DNA of 12,463 bases, taken from DALYDP01 sp964541635. GTDB taxonomy: Bacteria; Patescibacteriota; Gracilibacteria; Peribacterales; Peribacteraceae. Positions 5,093 to 11,979 of this stretch are shown piece after piece. Position 1 is the first letter of the stretch; each line of letters starts with the position of its first letter. The notes below the pieces were generated by a model. It saw only the letters and a program-made list of their open reading frames with translations, was not told the DNA's origin and ran no database searches. The translations under genes and the position numbers were made by a program. The DNA is taken from NCBI GenBank assembly GCA_964541635.1, contig CAZIQM010000034.1:1-12463 (forward strand). The letters run 5' to 3'.

Positions 5093-6052
5093 TCAGCGTT
5101 CGACCCGGACGAAGCCCGAGAGTTCGACGACGTCGAGCTTCTTCTCTTCCTTCTGCAGCTTGTCGAGCAGCAGGTTCACGCCGAGCGAGTCGGCCGCCAT
5201 GTGGTTGCACTGGATGAGGTGGACGTTGTGCTTCTTGCCGAGTTCCACTTCTTTTTCCGTGAAGTGCATGGCGAGGATCGTGCCGACGCCAGCGGCCGCC
5301 TGGGCTTCGATCAATTCCTCGGGGCCGTTCGTTCCGCCGGTGAATTCCGTGGCCACGACCTTGCCCGGACGGTTGCTGGGCGAGCCGTTGGCGATGAACG
5401 CCGGGCTGCCGAACTTCGCGTAGTGGTCGTACTCCTCGATGTCGTGGATGGCGTTCACGATCTCGCCGAGGTCGTCCCACTCCTTCTTGCAGATGGTCTT
5501 CTCCATGAAGCGCCACACGAGGTTGTCCGTCACCGTGTGGCAGTTGAACATGGGGATGTTCAGCCAGCGCGCGGCTTGGACGTGGCGGGTGAGGTTGTCG
5601 GCGTGGATAGCGCGCCAAATGCGGCTCATGCGCGGGGCCAGGAGGTAGTCGGACTGGTTGAGTGGCACGCCCGCGGCGAGGTACACGTCGGCCTGGAGCG
5701 GCATGACCTTCTCGAGGTCGGCGAGCGCGCGGCCTTCCGGGTGGTGGACGAGCACGCAGTCGATCTTCTTGCCCTGCTGGCGCAGGCGGTCGATGAGCAG
5801 GAGCTCAGGCGTTTCGATGTCGATGCCGACCGCGAGCGTCTTCACGTCTTCTTCGCCGGTGCCCACGTGGATGCGCGAATCATGGTACGGGTTCCAGGTG
5901 CGCTCCTCGTCGAAGTACTTCTTCTCCTTTCCCTCGAGGTGTTTCATCTTGTCCGCCTGCTTCTTCAGGAGGCGCTGGATGTACTTTTTGTCGCGCGGGT
6001 CGGCCTCGATGCCGATCTCGATCGTGCGCTTGTAGAGCTGTTTGAGCTTCAT
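5093..6052 (-). CDS. NIF3-like dinuclear-metal protein
   Basis: This 319-residue protein belongs to the long NIF3-like branch annotated NGG1p-interacting factor 3. It opens MKLKQLYKRTIEIGIEADPR and carries a lysine/glutamate-rich helix (21-50) and WNPYHDSRI. Likely metal-binding motifs are VHHPEG (102-107), CHTVTDN (171-177), TEFTGGTNGPEE (236-247) and NHMAADSLGVNLLLD (283-297). The family forms ring-shaped hexamers with two metal ions; its reaction is not firmly known, and hydrolase (GTP cyclohydrolase-like) roles have been proposed. The ATG at 6052 is chosen because the family begins at MKL; a TTG at 6112 would add 20 atypical residues. No Shine-Dalgarno precedes it, and the upstream tract is TTTTCCCCCTGTTCCC. 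It may be read from the upstream acyl-CoA synthetase gene, 78 bases away with no clear terminator between them. Confidence 0.88.
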   Translation of the reverse strand: MKLKQLYKRTIEIGIEADPRDKKYIQRLLKKQADKMKHLEGKEKKYFDEERTWNPYHDSRIHVGTGEEDVKTLAVGIDIETPELLLIDRLRQQGKKIDCVLVHHPEGRALADLEKVMPLQADVYLAAGVPLNQSDYLLAPRMSRIWRAIHADNLTRHVQAARWLNIPMFNCHTVTDNLVWRFMEKTICKKEWDDLGEIVNAIHDIEEYDHYAKFGSPAFIANGSPSNRPGKVVATEFTGGTNGPEELIEAQAAAGVGTILAMHFTEKEVELGKKHNVHLIQCNHMAADSLGVNLLLDKLQKEEKKLDVVELSGFVRVER

Positions 6053-6130
6053 GGGAACAGGGGGAAAACGGAGGCAATGGACGGCCCCCAGCCTACGTTT
6101 CCGCCCCGCCAAGGGAAAGGTCTTTTTGCC

Positions 6131-8194
6131 TTATTCGATCACGATTTTCGCGTCGACGACGATCGAACCGCCGTCCGACACGAGGACCGGGTTCATGTCC
6201 AATTCCTTGATGGACGGACAGGCGCACAGGAGCTCCGAGACGCCGACGACGATCCGCGCCAGCGCATCGATGTCCGACTGCGGCTTGCCGCGCATGCCGA
6301 GCAGGAGCTTCCACGCCTTCAGGTCGTCGAGCATGTCGTAGGCCTGCGCGTCGGTGACGGGTCCGATGCGGAAGCTGGTATCGCGGAACAGTTCCGTGTA
6401 GATGCCGCCGAGGCCGACCATCACCAACGGGCCGAACGCCGGATCGCGCAGGCCGCCCACGATGAATTCGTCGCCCGCGGGGAGGAACTGCTGCACGAGG
6501 AGGCCGTCGATCGAGGCGCCGGGGGCTTTCGCCTTCACGCTCGCCATGATTTCCGCGTGCGCGCGCCGCACGTCGTCGTCGGACTTCAGGTTGGCCGACA
6601 CGCCGCCGACGTCGGTCTTGTGGAGGATGTCTTTCGAGCTGATCTTCGCGATCACGGGGAAGCCGATGTCCCGCGCGATGTGCACGGCGTCGTCGGCGTC
6701 CTTCGCCACGGACTGTTTGAGGGTGGGGAGGCCGAAGAGGTCGAAGAGCCGCTGGGTTTTGTTTTCCGGGAGAAGGCCGTGCGTGCCGTCGATCAACGCC
6801 TGAGCCGCTCCCGCGCGGCCGTCGGCCGGGCATTCGGCGATCGTCTGTTGCTCCGGCACCGGGCGCAGGGCCGCCATGGCGCGGACCGCCTGCTCCGGCG
6901 TGTCGAACACGGGGATGCCGTGCGCGCGGAGCTTGGCCCGGGCGCGCTCGACCAACGTGCCGCCGATGAAGCAGCACACGACGGGCATGAGCGGCGCGGG
7001 TTTCATGATGCGGACGATGGTGTCGGCGATTTCCTCGCTCGGCGTCATGATCTGCGGCGTGAGGATGACGACCACGCCGTCGACAACAGCGTCGTCGCGG
7101 CAGGCGAGGAGCCCCGCTTCGTAGCGGTCCGTCTTCGCGTCGCCGATGAGGTCGATCGGGTTGGCGATCGACGCCGTGTCCGGCAGCGCGGGCTTCAACC
7201 GCTCCGCGACGCGCGGGGAGAGCGCGGGGAGCCGGAGGCCGAACCGCTCGCAGGCGTCGGTGGCCAGGATGCCGGGGCCGCCGGCGTTCGTGACGACGGC
7301 GACGTTGTCGCTGAGCAGCGGGGGTTGGCGGCTGAAGGCACAGAGGAGGTCCAGGAATTCCTCCATGCTCCGCGCGCGGCGGATGCCCGACTGCACGCAG
7401 AGCGCGTCGATGGCGGCGTCGCTCCCGGCCAGCGCCCCCGTGTGGGACGACGCGGCTTTCTTGCCGTGCTCGGACACGCCCGATTTCAAGAGGACGACGC
7501 GTTTCTTCGGCGCGATCGCGCGGGCGGTCCGCAGGAAGCGCCTGCCGTCCTCGATGCTTTCGAGGTAGAGGCCGATGACGTGCGTTTCGGGGTCTTCCGC
7601 GCAGAGCGCGAGGTAATCGCTCTCGTTCATCGCGGTCTTGTTGCCGATGGAAAACACCGACGCGAACCCGAGGCCCAGCGACGGCGCCATGTCCATGATG
7701 CCCACGGCCGTCGCGCCCGATTGGCTGATGAGCGTCACGTTGCCGGCGGGCGGCAGGCCCTTGGCGAACGACGCGTTCATCTTGCGCGAAGGGCGCAGGA
7801 TGCCGAGGCAGTTCGGTCCCACGAGGCTGATGCCGTGTTCGCGGGCGACCGTCTTCACCTCTTCCTCGAGCGCGGCGCCTTCGGGCGAGTGGACTTCCTT
7901 GAAGCCCGCCGAAATGACCACCGCGTTGCGGATGCCTTTCTCGCCGCACTCGCGGAGCGCTTGGGGAACGCCCGCGGCGGGGATCACCACGACCGCGAGG
8001 TCGACTTCCCCGGGGATCTCCTTCACCGAGGGGTAGGCTTTCAATCCGAGGATGTTTTCGGCCTTGGGATTCACGGGATACACCTTTCCCATGAACTCTT
8101 CTGTCACGAGGTTGTTCACGATGTCGTGCCCGACCTTGCCCGGTTGGGTGCTCGCGCCGATGACGGCGATCGATCGGGGTGAGAGGAGGGTCAT
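6131..8194 (-). CDS. Acetate-CoA ligase (ADP-forming), fused alpha-beta
   Basis: It catalyses acyl-CoA + ADP + Pi = acid + CoA + ATP, giving ATP by substrate-level phosphorylation in the cytoplasm. At 687 residues it holds both usual subunits in one chain. The N-terminal CoA-binding Rossmann domain (about 1-135) has IAVIGAS and GPNCLG (126-131). The ligase-CoA domains (about 150-450) contain SQSGA and SSHTGALAGSD with the phosphorylated histidine at 251. A C-terminal ATP-grasp domain (about 474-687) carries HKTDVGG with the second catalytic histidine at 525, ending with DMNPVLV. All key motifs are intact. The substrate is most likely acetyl-CoA, but other acyl-CoAs are possible. It is divergent to the flavodoxin/2-oxoacid oxidoreductase operon, which would supply acyl-CoA. 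No Shine-Dalgarno is seen; the leader is about 40 bases. Confidence 0.95.
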   Translation of the reverse strand: MTLLSPRSIAVIGASTQPGKVGHDIVNNLVTEEFMGKVYPVNPKAENILGLKAYPSVKEIPGEVDLAVVVIPAAGVPQALRECGEKGIRNAVVISAGFKEVHSPEGAALEEEVKTVAREHGISLVGPNCLGILRPSRKMNASFAKGLPPAGNVTLISQSGATAVGIMDMAPSLGLGFASVFSIGNKTAMNESDYLALCAEDPETHVIGLYLESIEDGRRFLRTARAIAPKKRVVLLKSGVSEHGKKAASSHTGALAGSDAAIDALCVQSGIRRARSMEEFLDLLCAFSRQPPLLSDNVAVVTNAGGPGILATDACERFGLRLPALSPRVAERLKPALPDTASIANPIDLIGDAKTDRYEAGLLACRDDAVVDGVVVILTPQIMTPSEEIADTIVRIMKPAPLMPVVCCFIGGTLVERARAKLRAHGIPVFDTPEQAVRAMAALRPVPEQQTIAECPADGRAGAAQALIDGTHGLLPENKTQRLFDLFGLPTLKQSVAKDADDAVHIARDIGFPVIAKISSKDILHKTDVGGVSANLKSDDDVRRAHAEIMASVKAKAPGASIDGLLVQQFLPAGDEFIVGGLRDPAFGPLVMVGLGGIYTELFRDTSFRIGPVTDAQAYDMLDDLKAWKLLLGMRGKPQSDIDALARIVVGVSELLCACPSIKELDMNPVLVSDGGSIVVDAKIVIE

Positions 8195-8241
8195 TGTGCG
8201 TTCGTGATGCCGGCGGACGATCGTGTCGCGCGCATCAGATT

Positions 8242-8270
8242 ATTATACATTTTTTGCCGTATTTTGTCTA
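8242..8270 (-). promoter_or_regulatory. Sigma70-type promoter of the acetate-CoA ligase gene
   Basis: On the minus strand TAGACA (8270-8265), a 17-base spacer and a perfect TATAAT (8247-8242) make the best-spaced promoter in the window, with a start near 8235. It sits in the AT-rich part of the 110-base divergent gap. No equally good plus-strand promoter for flavodoxin was found there. Confidence 0.85.
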
Positions 8271-8304
8271 ATGGATGCGGTTTTGGGGCTTCCCGAGGTA
8301 AGCT

Positions 8305-8754
8305 GTGGCCGTGCCGCAGCTCCAGGTCGTCTACGCCTCCACCTCCGGTCATACCGAATACGTCGTCGGCCTCCTCGCCGACGCGTTGAAGGACGGGGTC
8401 ACCGTGACCCGCGTCGAGCGCGCGACGCCCGAAACCCTCCTCGCGGGCGACGCGTTGTTGCTTGCCAGCGGTACGTGGAACACCGGCGGCGTCGAGGGGC
8501 AGCTGAATCCGTACATGCATTTTTTCCTGAACGGCGCGGCGAAGGACGTGGAGCTGAAGGGCAAGAAGGTGATCGTCGTCGGGCTCGGGGACCAGCGGTA
8601 CCGCTACACGGCGAGGGCGGGCGAGAAGCTCGCCGAATTCGCGGAGTCCCACGGCGGCACGCTGCTCCAACGCTTCACCCTGGTGAACGAACCGTACGGC
8701 CAGGAGGCGACGGTGGCGGCGTGGGCGTCCGACATTTCCCGCCTCCTCGCGTGA
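8305..8754 (+). CDS. Flavodoxin
   Basis: This 149-residue FMN protein is a low-potential one- or two-electron carrier. The phosphate-binding loop STSGHT (12-17) follows a beta strand (LQVVYA). The two isoalloxazine loops are GTWNTGG (56-62) and GLGDQRY (93-99), both at flavodoxin positions. Length is normal for short-chain flavodoxins. The start GTG at 8305 is preferred because GAGGT lies five bases upstream; GTG at 8311 is the alternative. It lies 73 bases before the gamma-alpha subunit of 2-oxoacid oxidoreductase. No ferredoxin-type (delta) subunit gene is visible, so this protein is the likely electron acceptor of that enzyme. That partnership is inferred from position. Confidence 0.93.
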   Translation: MAVPQLQVVYASTSGHTEYVVGLLADALKDGVTVTRVERATPETLLAGDALLLASGTWNTGGVEGQLNPYMHFFLNGAAKDVELKGKKVIVVGLGDQRYRYTARAGEKLAEFAESHGGTLLQRFTLVNEPYGQEATVAAWASDISRLLA

Positions 8755-8789
8755 TCCGCCGCTCGATCAATGGTTCGGCGCGGCTCACC

Positions 8790-8819
8790 ATGACAGCCTC
8801 TCTTACGTGCTTGCATACT
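8790..8819 (+). promoter_or_regulatory. Candidate promoter of the 2-oxoacid oxidoreductase operon
   Basis: ATGACA (8790-8795), an 18-base spacer and CATACT (8814-8819) in the 73-base gap after flavodoxin match consensus at five and four of six positions. The -10 ends only eight bases before the ATG at 8828, so the transcript would begin at or almost at the start codon. Confidence 0.5.
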
Positions 8820-8827
8820 CTCTCCGA

Positions 8828-10618
8828 ATGATTAGGAGATCCCTCAAAATTGTTGGCGCGCAGGGCCAAGGCGTGAACAGCGTCGGCGAGATGGTGGGCA
8901 AAGGATTGAAGCGAGCCGGGTACTGCGTGTTCGGCTACCGCGAATACATGTCGCTCATCAAGGGCGGGCACAGTTCGTACCAGCTCGACGTGTCGCCCGA
9001 AAAAATCGAAAGCAGCGAGACCGCCGTCGACGTCGTCGTGGCGTTCAACCACCACGGGATCGAGAACAACCTGCGCGACCTGAAGGAGGGGGGAATCCTC
9101 GTCCACCAGACGGGCGATTGGGAGTGGTCCGCGGAGGACACGGCCTTCCTGCGCGAGAAGCAGGCAACCGTGCTCTACCTGCCGAGCGACGAGATTTTGG
9201 CCAAGATCAAAGCGAAACCCATCCTCGCCAACGTGCTCATCACGTCGGTCGTCTGGCACCTCCTCGGCCAAAAGACGGACGACCTTCGCGCGGAAGTCCG
9301 TGCGCAGTTCGCCCACAAGGGGGAAGCGGTGGTGAAGCAGAACCTCGAATGCGTCGACGCCGGCGTCGCGTTCTGCGCCGAGTCGGCGGGCGAGCTGGCG
9401 GTGAAGTTGCCGCCGTCCGACAAGAAGTGGAAAGACCACCTGCTCGTGACGGGCAGCCAGGCGATGGGCCTCGGCCTCGTGCACGCGGGGTGCCGCTTCT
9501 ACGCGGGATACCCGATGACGCCCTCGTCGCCGCTCCTCACCTTCATCGCCGACCACCAGAACGAAACGGGCATGGTCGTGAAGCAGGCGGAGGACGAAAT
9601 CACCGCCGCGCAGATGGCGAGCGGCGCGATGTTCATGGGCACGCGCGCGGCCACGGCCACGTCCGGCGGGGGATTCGATCTCATGACCGAAACGGTGTCC
9701 CTCAACGCGATCATCGAAAACCCCGCGCTCTTCATCCTCGCGCAACGCCCCGGCCCGGCGACGGGCCTTCCCACGTGGACGGCGCAGGGCGACCTGCTCA
9801 TGGCCGTCCACGCGGCGCACGGCGAATTCCCGCGGTTGGTGCTGTCCGTCAGCGATTCCGGCGACTCGTTCCGGCTCATGGCCGATGCGTTCAACTATGC
9901 CGAACGGTTCCAGATCCCGGTGATCGCGATGACCGATAAACAGTGCGCCGAGGCCCTCTTCACGCAGAAGCCCTACGACCAGAAGAAGGCCACGATCGAC
10001 CGCGGCGCGCTCGTGACGAAAGCCTCCGAGCTCGCGAAACTTTCGTCCGCCGACAGGTACGATCCAGCGGCGAAGGACGGCGTTTCGAAGCGCTGGCTGC
10101 CGGGCGCCCAGGCCGCGACGTACGTCGCCCAGGGTGACGAACACGGACCGGACGGCAGCGTGGTGGAGACCGCCGACAACGCGCGCGCCCAGATGGAGAA
10201 GCGCATGCGCAAAGGCGAAGCCCTGAAGGCGGCGTTGCCCGAGCCCACGCTCTACGTGTGCGAAAAGGGCGAGGTGACGGTCGACGCGAAACCGGCGAAA
10301 AAATCGTTCGACCTCGCGCTCGTGACCTGGGGAAGCGCGAAGGGCGTGACGCTCGACGCGCTGAAGGACTCTTCGTTCGCCCGGCGCCGCGTCGCGGTCG
10401 TGCACTTCGAATACCTGTGGCCGCTCAAGACCGACCTGCTCCGGACCGTCCTCGCGTCGTCGAAGTCGTCCGCGGCGGTGGAAGCGAACTACCAGGGCCA
10501 GCTCCGCCAATTGCTGAAGGGGGAAGGTATCGACCTCCCGGAGCTCGTGCACAAGTACGACGGGCGTCCGTTCTTCGTCGACGAACTCGTCGCGGCGTTC
10601 CGCGAACTCCTCGCATGA
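8828..10618 (+). CDS. 2-oxoacid:acceptor oxidoreductase, fused gamma-alpha subunit
   Basis: It oxidatively decarboxylates a 2-oxoacid with CoA to acyl-CoA and CO2, together with the TPP-binding beta subunit. It has 596 residues. The gamma domain (about 1-195) starts with KIVGAQGQGV (GAQGQG 10-15) and has EYMSLIKGGHSSYQLDVS (40-56). The alpha domain follows, with YPMTPSSP (228-235), QAEDE (253-257), TSGGGFDLMTE (278-288), QRPGPATGLPT (306-316) and HGEFPR (331-336), then a transketolase-C-like end. The order gamma then alpha is that of KorA-type and related 2-oxoacid enzymes, so pyruvate, 2-oxoglutarate or branched-chain substrates cannot be told apart by eye. The ATG at 8828 is chosen over GTG 8807, which lies within the promoter. 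No Shine-Dalgarno. It overlaps the next gene by ATGA. Confidence 0.94.
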   Translation: MIRRSLKIVGAQGQGVNSVGEMVGKGLKRAGYCVFGYREYMSLIKGGHSSYQLDVSPEKIESSETAVDVVVAFNHHGIENNLRDLKEGGILVHQTGDWEWSAEDTAFLREKQATVLYLPSDEILAKIKAKPILANVLITSVVWHLLGQKTDDLRAEVRAQFAHKGEAVVKQNLECVDAGVAFCAESAGELAVKLPPSDKKWKDHLLVTGSQAMGLGLVHAGCRFYAGYPMTPSSPLLTFIADHQNETGMVVKQAEDEITAAQMASGAMFMGTRAATATSGGGFDLMTETVSLNAIIENPALFILAQRPGPATGLPTWTAQGDLLMAVHAAHGEFPRLVLSVSDSGDSFRLMADAFNYAERFQIPVIAMTDKQCAEALFTQKPYDQKKATIDRGALVTKASELAKLSSADRYDPAAKDGVSKRWLPGAQAATYVAQGDEHGPDGSVVETADNARAQMEKRMRKGEALKAALPEPTLYVCEKGEVTVDAKPAKKSFDLALVTWGSAKGVTLDALKDSSFARRRVAVVHFEYLWPLKTDLLRTVLASSKSSAAVEANYQGQLRQLLKGEGIDLPELVHKYDGRPFFVDELVAAFRELLA

Positions 10619-11979
10619 AGCGTTTCCTCGCCAGCCTCGGCCTCCTCTCGATCCCGCTGTCCGCCTCGGCGTCGTTCCCGGACGTCCCCGCGGCGTACGA
10701 ACACCGGCGGCCGATCGAGTACCTGCAGTCGATCGGCGTGTTGCGCGGGTACGATGACGGCAACTTCCGCCCGAGCGGGACGATCAACCGCGCCGAACTC
10801 CTGAAGATCCTCGTGGCGGGGAAAGACATCGAACCCGATCCGAATTTCTACACGTCGTGCTTCCCCGACGTCGTCGACCAGTGGTACGCGCCGTACGTCT
10901 GCTACGCGCAACTCGCGGGCTGGGTCGAAGGGTATCCGGACGGGACGTTCGGCCCCGATCGGCCCGTGACCTTCGCGGAGGCCGTGAAAATGCTCGTGAA
11001 CGTCCGCGGGTACCCGGCGGCTCCCCGGGACGAAATCGTCCGGCGCGGCATGGATCCCGCGGCGTGGTTCTCCTCGTACCTCACGACCGCCCTCCTCATC
11101 GACGTCGTGTCGTACGAGCAGGTCTGGGGCGAGAAGGCGACGCCGCTGCAGTTGCCGCTCCGCCGCGGATTCGTGGCGCAGCTCCTGTACCGCGCGCTCC
11201 TGACCGAAGGACTCACGCGCGTCCCGCTCGATACCTCGGGGTGCGGCGTCGCGCCGTCGTCGCTCGAGATCAAGACGTTCGTCGACGTGCTGATACCCTC
11301 GAAAACCAACGTGTTCCGCCAGGAGATCCGCGGCGTCGACGCGAAGGGAAAGACGTGCCTCTTGGCCGCGGACGCGAACGCGTTCGGCCGCGTGGCGTTC
11401 CCGTTCGACCAGTACTTCCTGCAGCCGTATCCAGGCGGACAGCCGAAGGATTCGTGGACGGCGCGCGTGCCGCTCGTCGGCGGCCGGGCCATCCTGCGAG
11501 GCTCCACGGCGGCCGGGGTCGGGTTCCGTCCGGAGGTGTTCGTCGTCGACGTCGCGGAGGGGGCGCTCCGCCAGTTGCCCTCGATTTACGCCGGCGTCGG
11601 CGGAACGGTCCAGTCCGACGACGGTCGGTACATCGTGTTCGTCGGATCCTCCGGATACACGCTGGAAGTGGTCGACCTCATCGCCGGGACGCACGCCCTC
11701 ATCGACGCCGTGCAGCCGCCGTTGACGTTCGTCCGCTCGCACAAGTCCGGAACGTCCGTGTTCCTCTCGTCGCAGAACGGCACGGTGATCGTCACGTACT
11801 CGCTGTACGACGAGAGCAGTCCCGCGAACGGCGAAAACGCGCTCCTGGAAACGCGCACCGCCGACATCGCGACGGTCTTAAACCCCCAGCAGCCGGCGGA
11901 TCCGTTCGCCGCGCCGTCCGGCACGGGAGCCCAAACCGTCATCGATCCCCAAGCGTTCCCTCCGCCCACGTTCCCATGA
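10615..11979 (+). CDS. Exported S-layer-homology (SLH) domain protein
   Basis: This 454-residue protein has a signal peptide (MKRFLASLGLLSIPLSASA, cleavage near residue 19). SLH repeat 1 (about 20-67) contains FPDV, IGVLRGYDDGNFRPSGTINRAELLK. Repeat 2 (about 82-130) has FPDVVDQWYAPYV, GWVEGYPDGTFGPDRPVTFAEAVKM. A third is degenerate (about 146-195). Such repeats normally bind cell-wall polymers and hold proteins at the surface. The remaining roughly 250 residues are beta-rich with propeller-like segments (RPEVFVVDVAEG, SDDGRYIVFVGSSGYTLEVVD), of unknown function, and the C-terminus is proline-rich (AFPPPTFP). Four-base overlaps with the upstream alpha and downstream beta subunit genes make it translationally coupled to a cytoplasmic enzyme, which is surprising. 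It is intact, with codon use like its neighbours. Confidence 0.9.
   Translation: MKRFLASLGLLSIPLSASASFPDVPAAYEHRRPIEYLQSIGVLRGYDDGNFRPSGTINRAELLKILVAGKDIEPDPNFYTSCFPDVVDQWYAPYVCYAQLAGWVEGYPDGTFGPDRPVTFAEAVKMLVNVRGYPAAPRDEIVRRGMDPAAWFSSYLTTALLIDVVSYEQVWGEKATPLQLPLRRGFVAQLLYRALLTEGLTRVPLDTSGCGVAPSSLEIKTFVDVLIPSKTNVFRQEIRGVDAKGKTCLLAADANAFGRVAFPFDQYFLQPYPGGQPKDSWTARVPLVGGRAILRGSTAAGVGFRPEVFVVDVAEGALRQLPSIYAGVGGTVQSDDGRYIVFVGSSGYTLEVVDLIAGTHALIDAVQPPLTFVRSHKSGTSVFLSSQNGTVIVTYSLYDESSPANGENALLETRTADIATVLNPQQPADPFAAPSGTGAQTVIDPQAFPPPTFP

Noticed and set aside
6053..6112. TTG start extending the NIF3-like protein by 20 residues
   Set aside because: The extension lies in C/G-rich noncoding-like sequence, and the family normally begins at MKL.
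4925..8182. A 1085-codon open frame on the plus strand
   Set aside because: It runs opposite the NIF3-like and acetate-CoA ligase genes, both of which have complete family motifs. Its predicted protein is a low-complexity His/Arg/Asp/Val-rich shadow caused by GC bias.
8807..8827. GTG start for the gamma-alpha subunit
   Set aside because: It would place the candidate -10 inside the coding sequence, has no Shine-Dalgarno and adds residues not seen in the family.
8675..10552. A 625-codon open frame on the minus strand
   Set aside because: Antisense to the oxidoreductase gamma-alpha subunit gene, with shadow-type composition and no recognisable motif.
10489..11742. A 417-codon open frame on the minus strand
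   Set aside because: Antisense to the SLH protein gene, which has a signal peptide and clear SLH repeats. The antisense product is Arg/Glu-rich and motif-free.
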